A stretch of 64,000 bases of DNA from Lineus longissimus. Taxonomy: Eukaryota > Nemertea > Pilidiophora > Heteronemertea > Lineidae. The notes under the pieces are model-generated. The model worked only from the letters and a program-made list of their open reading frames with translations. It ran no database searches and had not been told where the DNA came from. The stretch covers positions 13,719,001 through 13,783,000 of the forward strand of contig NC_088308.1 of the NCBI RefSeq assembly GCF_910592395.1, in the 5' to 3' direction. How positions within the stretch are numbered: the first letter of the stretch is position 1; the number at the start of each line of letters is the position of its first letter. Positions 45,520 to 57,238 of this stretch are shown piece by piece. The position numbers and the translations under genes are program-made.

Positions 45520-47270
45520 TTAGATCAGCCTTCTTCCTGGTATAAATCCGGTGTAGCGGCCATCTGGTGAAGGAAAGTGCTGCCTGATCACCCAGACTAC
45601 ACAAGAAGGAATAACAACCCTCACTCCCTTACCCAAGTGGCCATATGTGTGGAGGACGTATTGGCGGTATGATGCATGCCGCATCGCCGTAATGTTTCTC
45701 TCTCCAGGTCCCGCCAACATATCTTGTACATTTCTGTGCGCAACTTCCACGACATTGTGGTTCAGGCATATTTGAATGATTTGATTGTCCAATGTCTTAC
45801 AAATTGGCCACTTCAGGCCGCAGCACACTTGCTCACGGACAGTAGGCATGTGCCTACAGCGCCCACACTTGCAATTAGGAGGCAGATTCCCTGGAATTGG
45901 TGAGGGTGGTAGATTGCTGGCCCTTCTCTGGTTGTTATCATGATACCGTAGCAGGCGGCTGAGTAGCTCCGGCTGGTCGTTTAAAACGACCTGAACAAAG
46001 CCCCAAACTTCAGGATTTGTCAAGGCTTCAATGAGATCCTGTAATTAGGAAAAGAATGACATAAGCAAAGCAATAATTGAATTGTGGTAAACTTTTAAAG
46101 TTTGGGGTTTTTTTTATGTCATGTGCAACATATGATGCAGCAACTAATTGTATACTATTAGTTCCATACCTGTGGATTCTGAGAGTCTGGTCCTTGGGGC
46201 ATTTGCTCATCTTGTTGATTCTAAAAGAGAACGAAATGTTATTATAATTATGATATGGTTGACATGAATAGGTACAGCAAAGTATTTAGATACTTATGAA
46301 GGTGAAATCCATATGTGCCATGGTCATATGTCTGGCAAGTCGTGTATTAAAGTTGTATTAAAGTTGTAATTTGTATAGACAACAAATATTATACCTGGTG
46401 TGTTGATAAATTCAGGGCAACTGCAGCATGTGTTGATGCAGGCCTTGCCATGCTTCGAGTTGATTGTTTACTCTGTAACAAAATGAAACATAATTATTGA
46501 CTTGTACATATTTTTAATTAAATTGTTATTGAAATGAAAGTATTCATTTTGTGGTGTTATTGCGTTGTCTTGTCCATTACTGTCAGAGATTCCGAAAGGC
46601 AGGGGCTTGTGACTGTTGAGGAAACATCTGGATGTTACAAGGACCCCCCCCCCCCCTCTCTGCTTTAATTTCACGACACTGTTCTGGTGGGAAGTTTTAG
46701 TTTTGGACTAGGACTGAAAAGCATCTAGATTTTCACAAACAATCATTCGAAAATAATAGACAGAACTAAAAATAAAACAAACCTGTCCCCGGTTCTTGCA
46801 TCTAGTGTTAATGCACTTGCACTGTTCGTGGCATTGTCCCTTCGCAACCCTGCAGGGGCATGCCTTAGTGGCGCACATATTTTTGCACTTGCAAATAACT
46901 ACTGGTAAACTCTCCGCTCCAGTAGCCGTCGACGTACCAGGCCTGGGTGAAGTACATGTAACGTTACGAGGACGAGGACCAGGGGTTGGCGCTGGCAGCT
47001 CTTCTGGCGTGGATGGGAGACACTGGGCCTGAGGCGTGCTTAGGCCCAGCGGCACAGGTTCCTCTCCACGTGGTGCCAAATGCCCAGCATCGGACAGCGT
47101 TTTTGCGGAGTCCGGCTAATCTCTGCACCAATACTCCGCATCCACCTCTCCAGGTCGCCCTCCACAAAACGATCTCCTTCTGCGGACATCTCTGGTGCCT
47201 CAGGCTCCACCAATATCGCCGAAATTGACAAAAAAAAATTGCTAGCATCTTGGTCACTCTTCGCTTCCAT
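45520..47270 (-). CDS. CXC-like plus P2X7 cytoplasmic-domain-like protein
   Basis: Exons are 47270-46783, 46472-46395, 46220-46170 and 46038-45520; all introns are GT-AG and phase 0. Exon 1 starts MEAKSDQDASNFF, then an acidic and proline-rich part, ending in a cysteine cluster CKCKNMCATKACPCRVAKG with further CxC repeats (Tesmin/TSO1 CXC-like). Exons 2-3 are polar linkers. Exon 4 carries the domain known from the P2X7 receptor C-terminus: LPPNCKCGRCRHMPTVREQV, CCG, ASYRQYVLHTYGHLG and IPSCVVWVIRQHFPSPDG. That module binds zinc through cysteines in P2X7. No channel or membrane segment is present, so it is a soluble, probably nucleic-acid- or protein-binding factor (inference). One frameshift near 47100 in exon 1 separates the first ~55 codons from the rest. 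Confidence 0.82.
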
Positions 47271-47555
47271 CTTTATCTCTACGTCTATGCTCTATGATAG
47301 CCTGCTAACCATGCTAACAGACATATACACGCATACACACAGCTTCTGGCCTCGTGCTTTTGACATCTGCCAACCAGCCTTGAGTCATGCGATCTTTCAT
47401 TCATGAGTTTTCATAGTAAATTCCATAGTAGTGACATCACTCAATGATTGACAGCAAGGCGCCATGTTTCATTCATACCTCGTTCTGATCACCCAATACG
47501 CGGGAAATGAAAACGAGGTCATACGAACTGGCTGGGCGGTTTCAGTTCCCTTTAA

Positions 47556-47839
47556 TATGAGGGTTTAAAATTTATGGCTTATTTAGATGCATTTGGTAAA
47601 ATAAAAACACTCTCCATGTTAGAATCTGAATCAGTTGTGTAACTTTCTCCATCTCTCAGAGGCCAACTGATGATAACACAGTTCACAACACCATCGGTAA
47701 GCCCTTCAAGGCTCCACGTGCAAGACATGCAAGTTTCTGTTGAATTCTCCCTGGTTAATATGTTGAGAATCTCAACAAATCAAGCCAGACCTGGTTTTGT
47801 TTACTACCGCTGCTAAGTGCCTTATCACTTATAGTGTAA
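47556..47839. other. Spacer, nothing recognised
   Basis: Between the right TTAA of the Kolobok-like element and the next MITE. No structure seen. Confidence 0.4.
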
Positions 47840-48237
47840 AGCCCGCAGCACACTAGCCGCCAACTTTGGTGACAAGAAGCGATCAGCTGACGCCTCTCGA
47901 CGCCGAAGTTGGCAGCCAGTGGATCCCGGTCAGAGCACACCTGCCGAGAATCAGCGTCCAGTAGCGTCTTTTCCACAACTTTAGGCTGTCATTTTGAAAT
48001 CACGTGACATCAAGACGCATACTGATTGGCCATAGCCTTGCCGCCGACGCCAATTCAGGCGGCAATCCTAAGCACACATGGCTTCTTCTTGCGTTTAGTT
48101 GCGGCAAGTTGCGGCAAGTCGCATTCGCCGACACCGTTTGTAGCAGACTAGGGACTTTTCAGGCGTTCAGGATTCTTGCGGCAAAAAACAAAAAACGCCA
48201 GTGAACGCCGAAGTTGGCGGCTAGTGTGCTGCAGGCT
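47840..48237. mobile_element. PIF/Harbinger-like MITE
   Basis: Ends AGCCCGCAGCACACTAGCCG and, from the right, AGCCTGCAGCACACTAGCCG, with about 28 bp matching overall. They are flanked by TAA on both sides (47837-47839 and 48238-48240), a 3-bp TWA duplication typical of Harbinger. The 398-bp interior is GC-richer than its surroundings and non-coding. Confidence 0.85.
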
Positions 48238-48350
48238 TAAGGCTGATGTCCTACAACATGCTGCTGCCAGAGTCAGCTATAAAACCATTTAACAGATGCC
48301 GGCCTTGAGGTTAGGGTTTATGTGATCTCTAGGCTTTAAACCCCAAAGGA

Positions 48351-48670
48351 AATGGCCAAGGGCCATTCATTGTGCTTACAGTATAAATTTTTTGGTGGTT
48401 AGGAATTCATCCTGGTTAAGAAACATGCTACATGTATAGTATATACATGTAGGTAAAACCAAAGTTGGTATGACAAGTGGTGCATCATTGCTTGGAGTAC
48501 CTACCATGAAAATATCATCGAAACCAAGACAATAACAAGCGACATATTGCACTTTTTACCTTTTCTAGTTTTGGCCTCCTGGTGGCCAAGTGGAGAATAA
48601 GGTGGGAACAAGTTCGGTGTCCGAGGTTACATGACGTATGGAGTCATGTGTACCAAATTTCAAGCACATT
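48351..48670 (+). repeat. Hairpin-type element of the GCTCACCTC family, truncated
   Basis: Starts with AATGGCCAAGGGCCATT (palindrome) near 48351, followed by a core unit with ttgcttggagtacctaccatg and an altered box ggcctcctggtggcc (48575-48589). It breaks off at about 48670 next to the inverted block 48674-48753. Confidence 0.6.
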
Positions 48671-48673
48671 GTT

Positions 48674-48753
48674 GCTACTGACTACCTTCATTCAAAATTA
48701 ATGCAATGTTTTGAGGCAAAAACTGCTGCAAAAATAATGTTAGTTGCTTTTAT
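48674..48753 (-). repeat. Right member of a distant inverted pair
   Basis: Reverse complement of 33587-33667 over about 80 bp with a few mismatches. Confidence 0.8.
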
Positions 48754-49815
48754 TTAGAGGAAAATCATCAGATTCCAACAGAAATTTTCGGTACTTTCGG
48801 TAAGATGCTTCGAAGTATTCTAATTTGCATATTCCTGATGGACCTGCAAATATTTTTCCTGATATAGTTCTATTTGATGGGTGTTATGTTCCTGGAAAAT
48901 TTCTGTGGAATACAAATTTTGTTGGCAAGTAACGCTTCTCAGAGTCACTGAATATAGTATTTAAACTACTGACCACTCCGTCAGTAGTTTATTGGTTTTA
49001 CTGAATTCTCCCTTTCTTTCTATGACTACCTGACGACTACCGATCTAACCAACTTTATGTGATAACTCACGAAAGACAATAGCTAAAGCTTTCAAAATGT
49101 AAAGATTGGTAAAAAAATACCTCGGCAAGAACCCTATTGTTTCTGGCTTCATCGGATTCATAGAAATTGTTATTTTGCTGAGTTTGTTGCTCGTCTCAAA
49201 AGATATTCCCCATTGACGAAAATGGCCCCGAGTCGGAATTCCCTGCCACGTGCCACCTGTTGCCCTACCTCCCACATATAATCCGATTGAGTAACTGGCA
49301 TTAACATACAATGAGATCACATCACGTGACTTCAGACTCGGAGATCCACCGGAAACTCCCGAAGCGTAAACTCAACAGTGCCTTCACCTTTGACCCCTGG
49401 CCTCCGGCCAATCAATGACTTTGTTTATTTTAGATGTCAACAAATGGACACGGGGACAGGGAGTCCCGGTTTTTAATGACGTCTGTCATCACCTCGCGTC
49501 TTCTGTTGTACTTGTATCAAAACATATATTTCCTGTCTGTACATTAGACTTTGAAAAAGGAATCGAAACGTCGTCTATTTCATACAACGTTGTAGTGTTG
49601 TTTTTTATATCAATATTAACCTACAATGAGCCAACTACTACTCAGAAGAGGGAGTGCGCTCCTAGACTGGAAGAGCCGTCAGCACCGTCATTGTGTGGAA
49701 ATTATAATATAATATTACAGGATGTACCACGTTTTTGACTGACTCATTTGATTTGTAGTTACGGCCAAGTTTGCATTTTATCTAGCGATCGCAAGAAGTG
49801 CGATAGCTAACATTT
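48754..49815. other. Intronic sequence, nothing recognised
   Basis: About 1 kb with no recognisable gene. Short frames at 49045-49320 (minus) and 49415-49738 (plus) lack motifs and splice context. Confidence 0.4.
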
Positions 49816-49817
49816 CG

Positions 49818-50546
49818 CAATAGAGAGGTGTCCGCAATAGAGAGGTTATGCCAAATCGTTCGATAGGTGGATTTGAAGTTCCTGCCTTGCAGGTCCTGGT
49901 TTTCTCTGTGTCGACATCTAGCGTAGAAACTTTAAACCTGTTGGCTGATCGGTATTTGCTTGTGATGTTGCGTTGAATGACATGAGCTACTTTGGAACTC
50001 AAGAGAGTGAACAATCTCTCTTGTAAAAGGTGCCCCTTTTATTGCAAAATCTCCTCGACATGTCATAATGTGTGAAAAAACACCATAATTATTGATTAAT
50101 TTTTTTTTTTCTAATTTCTCTACTAACGCATATTCGCCGCAAAACTGACAAAACCGCTAGGATTTATGAGTATCCGTTGACACAATAGGCCTATGTGATT
50201 AGTTGAAAAGATGTGTAAACAAATGTTGCGGCTTAATCGGGATACAAAAACACAATGCCATGGGGTAATTACGTTGATTAATTACGCAAATATCACACCT
50301 GTCGGGCCTACTTGACTCTCCAAGTGCACGTGGGAAACCATTGTTTTTGCCTACTGTCCGTAATTGGGATGGAATTGGACCAAAAATTGGCCATCGCCCT
50401 GTCCGCAATTTGGAGGAGAGAGGTGTCCACCGTACAGAGGTTTTTGTTATTGGAAATGAATTAGAAAAAAATCGGGACTGGACGGACGTGTTCGTAATGT
50501 ATAGGTGTCCGCCTGAGAGAGGTGTCCGCCAAGGGAGGTTCTACTG
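49818..50546. mobile_element. Tigger/pogo-like MITE, copy 2, left end lost
   Basis: Aligns with 8557-9357 from the ggtgtccgcaatagagagg block onward, including accgcttgcaggtcctggttttctc-type sequence and tgccatggggtaattac. The right end is intact (CAGTAGAACCTCCCTTGGCG inverted) and followed by TA (50547-50548). The left CAGT terminus is missing. Confidence 0.85.
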
Positions 50547-50548
50547 TA

Positions 50549-50995
50549 CATAGCTTTAGCGGTTAAGAAACATGCTCAAGTTACACTCAAACCTATGTGA
50601 CCTTGAAAATGAGGTCAAATCAAAAACACATAGGATATGTGAGGTTTCCTTGCAAGGAGAACCTACCATAAAAATGTTATCGAAAACAAGTCACTCATAA
50701 GAGAAATATCGCACGTTTTAGGTTTCCACTTCTGGCCCCCTGGTAGCCAAGTCAAGAATCAGACTGGAATGAAATTTGGTGCAAGAGGTTAAATGACATA
50801 GGGAGTCATGTGTACTAAATTTCAAGTTCATAGCTCTAGCGGTTAAGAAACGTGCCATAGTTATACACGAATGGCCAATTTACACCAATTGACCACTTTG
50901 ACCTTGAAAATTAGGTTAAATCAAAAACCCGTAGGATATGTGATGTATCCTTGCTAGGAGTACCTACAATAAAAATGATATGTAAAGTGCAAGCT
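50549..50995 (+). repeat. Core units of a hairpin-type element
   Basis: One complete and one partial ~300-bp unit with aggatatgtgatgtatccttgctaggagtacc and a box altered to GCCCCCTGGTAGCC (50736-50749). The second unit is cut at about 50990 by repeat R1. Confidence 0.8.
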
Positions 50996-51520
50996 CTAGT
51001 GAACTCACACAACTGTTTGACATGGGGGAGCCACTCCCCCCCCCCCCCAAATCCTCGTCCTTCTGACGTGTTTAAGCCAGTGCATTGGGCGAGTCCCCCA
51101 AAGCCTCATCCTTCTTACATGTTTTAGCAAGAGAAATGGGGGGAAGACCCCCCAAACCCCCATTGGACTCTCAATAAGTCCTTCTGAGACACTTATCCCG
51201 AGCCGATGGAGTGGAACCCCCCAAACTATCTCGAGTCCTTCTGACACCTTATAGTGGTGCACTAATCTCAACCATCATTACCCTTCCTTTTCATGCTATT
51301 GCTAATTCTAACCATGACACTTCCTTCTCATAGTCATACACGCTCTCTAACCATGACCTTTGATTTTGATGCTGTCGCTAACTCCAACAATTACCCAGCC
51401 TTTTCATGCTTTAGCTAACCCCAACCATGACCCTTCCTTCTCATATGCTATAGCTAACACAACCATGACTTTTGATTTTGATGCTGGTGCTAACTCCAAC
51501 CATTAACCATCCTTTTCATT
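50996..51520 (-). repeat. Dispersed repeat R1, copy 2, with internal tandem words
   Basis: Inverted relative to 530-840 (catgggggagccactcccc, cttctgacgtgtttaagccagtgc, AACCATCATTACCCTTCCTT). 51240-51520 consists of about six ~55-bp repeats around aaccatgacccttccttctcatgct. Confidence 0.65.
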
Positions 51521-51522
51521 GA

Positions 51523-52270
51523 CAAGAGGCCCAAGGGCCTGGCGCTCAGCTGAAATGGCCAGGTGAAGGCAAGGGCCAAGTGTGTGTTGGTACCCTGTTA
51601 TTATGAGGCAACATGAAGCTGTAACGTCTAGCACACAGAAGTGCTGGTGCGAAAGACCTTCTTGCTATATCAGTGCATGCTGAAGTACTGAGTTGACGTC
51701 ACCCTGCTATTATGACGTAAAGTCATTTATATTACTGTTGCAGTAGTGGGGTGTGTGATGACGTCAAGGAGTTGTGTGGTGACGTCAAAGAGTGGAGTCC
51801 TTGTGTTCATGCAGCATAGGTCACGTAGGTGGAACTAATAACATGCACATGGACACAAGGTACATAATTATTACAGTGTATTTTGTGAGGTGGGGCCTGG
51901 TGCTTTACAATGGTCAAATGAACCGACTGTTGTCTGGGGCCTGGTGCTTTACAATGGTGAAATGAACTGACTGTTGTCTGGACATTGATGAAGTGGATGC
52001 AGCCAAATGTTTGGGATGGCCTTTTTTGTATGTGAAGAAAAGAAGATAAAGGGTTGGTTAACAAAATGAACTTTATTGGTGCGGCAGATATTTGAAGCCT
52101 TTCGGCAGATATTTTGTTCCCTTGCGGCAGATATTTGATAACGCTCTCCGGGAATGGATGTGGGAACAGAAAGTGCTTTACTGGACTTGAAATGTGCCAA
52201 AGACTCCTCTTGCAATAACCAACAACAGTTAATCTGTAAAAAAAGAGAGGAGAAATTAACACTGACTGAT
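51523..52270 (+). mobile_element. 5' part of a hairpin-ended element (family C)
   Basis: Starts CAAGAGGCCCAAGGGCCTGG with gcGCTCAGCTGA. It is broken at 52271 by a family-B element. Its 3' half is probably 57239-58535, which ends in the same kind of hairpin. Confidence 0.6.
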
Positions 52271-55200
52271 CAAGAGGCCCAAGGTCCTGGCGCTCAGCTG
52301 GATGACCTAATAACATAGGACTGAGGGTATAAAGTAGTAAATATCGGCTTTATACTACTGTTTGAAGGTCAAGAGAACACGCTATACCACTAAAATTTCC
52401 AATGCAGAGCTGCCAGCTGGATGAAATATGATTGAACTAATCAGCCACGGTATGTAAATATTACAGGAGGCAACAGAAGATATCCCTAGTTCAGTATGTT
52501 GTATCGGTAGCTTTACAGAAAAGAAGTGTCAGAGGATGAGACTTCTCCGTGGACAACTGTGGTATGTCCAGGCTGGGTTGTACAGCACAAGGATACAAAA
52601 TGCTGTCTGTAATTGAGAGGTATCCTGATTTAACAGAGGAAAAAAAAAAATTACCAGTTTGGGACTAAAACCACTGTCTTTTTTTTAATAAGGTAGAGAT
52701 TACAGGATTCAACGAAATTAATTTTATTGAGAGAAATTGACCTGTCCTGCAGGTGATTGGAATTTACAATGCAAAGGGTCGTTTTTCATGACATTGTGCT
52801 CAACTGCATATCCCTAGTGAGTCGATCTGGAACCAATCTATCCTTGGCGCAGACAGGTTCAAATTGGCTATATCTTGAATAGATTGAATTGCGATGAAAA
52901 TCTAATGCAATAAAGGAGCAATATCGAAGAGACAAATTAATCAAACCAATTGTCCACAGACTCGGACCCTGAAATGGCATATGTATGCGTGCATATAAAA
53001 GTATATCAATTGGTCCCAACGAGATGATGAGGCAATGTCAATATGCCTTGTTCCTTAGTCAGCAATATGCCCCTTTTTATACAGAGAAGAAGGAGAACCC
53101 AGATAGGCCTTCACATGTCGGCTTCAAAATGGCTCGAACCAATTGTACTATCACTACTATAAATTTAAAATGCGTGCTCCTCCTACATGTAGCAATGTCT
53201 CGGCCAAAAAGGCACTTAGTCGACAGGCAAGTTAGAAGTTCAGCACCGTGAGCAGCTCCTTGGTAAGGCCATGTCAGGTTCCGCGTGCCTCTTCAGATAC
53301 ATCAAGTATTGAAAGCTGTGGTGAGCTGGGCACATAAAAAGACCATGTTCACCTTAATATGAAAATCCCTTCATAATCCAGGGCTCCTCTGACTAAAACA
53401 GCACAAGAGACCACCAATTTGACCCCAGCTCCTAACTGCGGGAAAACCCAAGTCCAGCAACCAAAAGTACCAAAAATACATTTTTGTTTTCATTTGAACT
53501 GCACACATGCGTTTGTTTACAATTTCATTTCCCGCGAAATCTCGAAAATCAGGTGACCTGCAATCGTGGATTGAAAATAACATTAACCTGGGTTCAGCAG
53601 GTCAGCAGCTATACCGGCTGTTCCAATCATCCCCCTACAGCCAGCTGTTCAAAAGGTAATGTTATTCACCCCACAGGGAGTGCAGGTAATTGATTAAGCC
53701 CCATCTTCATGATCATGATCTTTCTCAAACTAACTGAATGACCTAATCGCCTTGGACGCACAACCTAACCACATATCAATCCGCCCCGACGATCGACACA
53801 TCCATTCGATTCGATAACACTCGATAAAGTTTGATAAATAAACTAGAACTGAGATTTCACAGGAGCACCTGTGACTTCATGACTCCAGGGTTGTTTTGAG
53901 GGCGATATCGTAAGAGTTGGTCTTGAGTATGGGGACCTGAAGGTCCGTGTGAGGCACCTGGGGAGAGAAGACTAGTTAGTTGAACGATGGGATCTGACAC
54001 GGACACTACTATTGATCTCATTATATGAATACCATTTAATTGAAAACAAGTGAAAACAGATCATATCATATTCCTTGGCATAAATTAAAATAGGAGTGTG
54101 GGAACAAGGTTTTTTAGCAGGAGGAAAGCGAGAACATATTGCGCCGTCGTATTCCGATTTGACTGGTTAGTGGTGAAATCTGCTTTTAATTTTGCAAATT
54201 AACATGGCAAGAGGCATTGCCAGGAAAACGTGACGTCATTTTGGCCATTCTTCTTACCGTACGCCCTCCCTCTCCGTAAAACTTCCTGACATGGTGTGAA
54301 GTGGGAGGGCGCACAATGGGAACCACACTGCCGCGATGTTAATAGTTTCTATTAATAGAATTCAGCAGCAGAGATTTTAAGCACGGAAAAAGTAGATTAA
54401 CTCGGCTAAACTCAATGGATTTTACCCAGGAATGTTTTCAAGGCAGGAGAAACATCTGATTTAAGTACTGCGCTTATTAGATTTCATGTTCATGCCGAAG
54501 ATTGGCCTAAAACGTGGACGAAAAGAGTGCATTATCGAGTGTTGGAGAGGTCACGTGATTGGACGAGAAACCTGAACAAAGTTTTCGTGCTTTTAGCCGT
54601 CAACATCAATGGCTATAATATACTCCTGCAGAATAGTAGAACTAATAATAGAACTAATTTCCGAAGTTTCCAATAGTTTGAACACAAATCAGAACATCAC
54701 CCATCAGCTGGACTCAGATCTGCATAAATTACGATAAATAATGAGGTCGTCGCTTCAATTTCCCAAAGAAAGTTGACTCCATTCGAAGGTTGTTTTGACC
54801 AAATTCCGTTGAACTCATCGTTATGAGGGCATTTGAACACATTCTCGTTGATATTTTCTATAAACGTGTGAATTTTCGTACCAAAATACGTTTCCGTAAA
54901 GGCTTAAAAAAGAAAATTTGTCACTTACAAAATCATCACTCCGGTAGAAATAAAAAGGTCATCGCCATTTTCTTGATGATAGTACGCCAGGTAACCTCGA
55001 CCGCGCAGTGGAGGGTCGAGCCGCCTCGTCAATTTACCCAAGACGAGCCGTTCATACAGTGGATGCACTGGCAATACCAGCAGTCCGGTATTCCCTTGTT
55101 CCAAGTTAGTTCGCGGCGGGAAATTTAAAGCGGGGTCATCTGGGGTCAAACAACAGTTTTGCTCACTACCGCCAACTGGTGATATAAATCAACACTAATC

Positions 55201-55545
55201 TATTTTATATCAAAACTTCTGTATCATGAAGACCTTTTCAACTTTATTTCAAGCTTTTATCTCCTGGAATAGAGCGTCAAAAAAATTTTTTTTCATTTAC
55301 GCATTTTGCCCCCTGGGGAGCTGAATTTGAGTCGAATCGCCCAAAAATTTTTCCGTAACCAACATTTTCTGTGGTGTTTATAAGCAAGACGAGATTTGAA
55401 GTGCCTCAGTTGTATGATTACAAAACGCCCAACTTTGTCTACAGATGGCTAGATGGAAGGATGGCAGGATGGATGGAAGGAAGGACGGACACCAATCGAA
55501 TAGCTATTTGACTAGCTCCGCTGACTTTGTCAGCTGAGCTAATAA
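52271..55545 (+). mobile_element. Hairpin-ended element family B, copy 2
   Basis: Starts CAAGAGGCCCAAGGTCCTGG and ends with GCTCCGCTGAC/GTCAGCTGAGC then TAATAA after a GATGGAAGG-type microsatellite (55440-55490). It aligns with copy 1 at 33861-38732 but lacks the TA element there and has about 510 bp of extra sequence at 53103-53612. It is followed immediately by a family-A element. Confidence 0.8.
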
Positions 55546-57238
55546 CAAGAGGCCCAAGGGCCTGGCGCTCAGCTGAGTTAATATCATTAATATCTTCCCG
55601 GTGTTTAGTTCATTATGCATGAAAATGGCATGCTCCATGGTATTTGATATCCTTTTGCGTTCACTACGGTACCAATGTTTTTGGTTGACATAATTATGCC
55701 ACTGTTCATTCCTCAATCCTGACCACAATTCGTGTGAAATCATCGTATGAAAATATTTACCGAAACATGAAGTTTATGCCATGAATGAGGATACTCATTG
55801 TCATAGCCTCGTTTACAAGTACGAAGTATTTTCCCGCGAATATTCAAAACTGCTTGGCTCCTTGCCAGTTAAATAACACGTGACTATACACAAAATAGAA
55901 AACTTTGATGGAAATTGTAAATCATTTTTTTATCTATCAGGGGAAACAAGCTGATGATGATCAAATAAATCATTCATGAGAAATCGTTTTGTTGCTGAAG
56001 CTTGCATGACGAAGTTAATGCTAAACCTTTTCTTGTGCTCTACTGCGCCACCGTAGTTTTCTATTTAGACCAGCGATGACGTCATTTCTGGTGATTCCCT
56101 ACGTTGTCCAATGAGCGCTTTTTAAAATGTGCCATTTGGTATTGTACAGTATGCAATGTATTTTTTCAGCGCTGCCAGTTGCCGAAGAGAATGCTGTAGC
56201 TCCCTCAATTTCCAATCAATTTTTATGGGAGTGACATTATTGTATTGCTTAGAATGTCTACTTTTTACTCTTGAAAGAATCGTAGAACTAAAACATAATA
56301 GGCGAACAGAATCATGCCGATTCACTGCACATACTGTGGGAATTCTCCACTTCAAAATACATCGGCGATGTCATCGCGAACAGAGCATGCACTTCCGATA
56401 TCGTTTTCACAGAAATGTCGCCAAATATTCAAGAACTAATTTCTGAATTTAGTCCCTAAAGACCTTATGACTACCACCGAAACGAACTAGTGATAATATC
56501 GCCTACCAGACTACTTTTTAAGCAGAAAATTGGGTACTTGAGTGTCATTGAGCTCCAAGATTATTGCACATAGCGTTAACAACATGCCGCCATTTTGTCT
56601 CCGCTTCGGTATTTCGTACGCCGCTTATAATGCACCTTCTCAATTAAAACCAACATAATAAGGCCTTACATCGTTGATTGAATAGGAACACCACACAAAA
56701 CACAATAAAGTGGGGGTACAATCGATTACGAAGCTGAAGTGAACAGTGATTTATTCCTGGAGCTACTGCTTTTGTTGTGTAGCTGCCATGTTTTGAGAAC
56801 TGGCAAATAGGAGACTTCATTGATGGCTGACGTCATCGGGCGGGAATTTGAATCGGCAGAAATAATCAAAAGGCAGGTAGCGCCCTCTCCTGTTAAAATT
56901 TTGAACTTTTTCTCAATAAAATAGATTTTCAAGAATTTTATCTTAATATTAGAGCATATTTCGACTAATTCTGCTGCTCCTAGGCCGATATAGGCCAGTT
57001 TCCTTCATGCACTCTCGCTCGCAGGAAGTAGGTCGAATGGCGACAAATTTTGTTTTGAAAGTAGAGTTTGACCAGAAGTATCCAGAAATGCAAAATTGAA
57101 GTCTCTAGGTCTTACGGTTACAAAATGTGCACCATGGGTTTAACGGACGGATGGATGGATGGATGGATGGATGGACAGACGGACGCCACTGAACAACTTA
57201 TTTGACAAGCTCGGCTGACTTAGTCAGCTGAGCTAAAA
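55546..57238 (+). mobile_element. Hairpin-ended element family A, copy 2
   Basis: Nearly identical over its whole ~1.69 kb to 23202-24891, with a handful of substitutions and small indels (for example around 56375 and 56560). Same terminal hairpins and ATGG microsatellite (57147-57175). The high identity implies recent movement or gene conversion. The open frames inside (56122-56446, 56726-56932) are copies of those at 23785-24580 and are not supported as genes. Confidence 0.88.

Larger units (their letters stand above)
40009..47551. mobile_element. Kolobok-like two-gene DNA transposon, 7.5 kb
   Basis: The left end AGGGAACTGACACCGCCGAG follows TTAA (40005-40008). The right end, inverted, is AGGGAACTGAAACCGCCCAG, followed by TTAA (47552-47555). 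About 21 bp match with two differences. Inside are a plus-strand multi-exon transposase (40159-44930) and a minus-strand four-exon gene for a P2X7-domain protein (47270-45520), arranged tail to tail about 590 bp apart. TTAA targets with these ends and this transposase type suggest Kolobok, but that superfamily call is inference. The element carries a later MITE (42587-43940). Confidence 0.82.
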
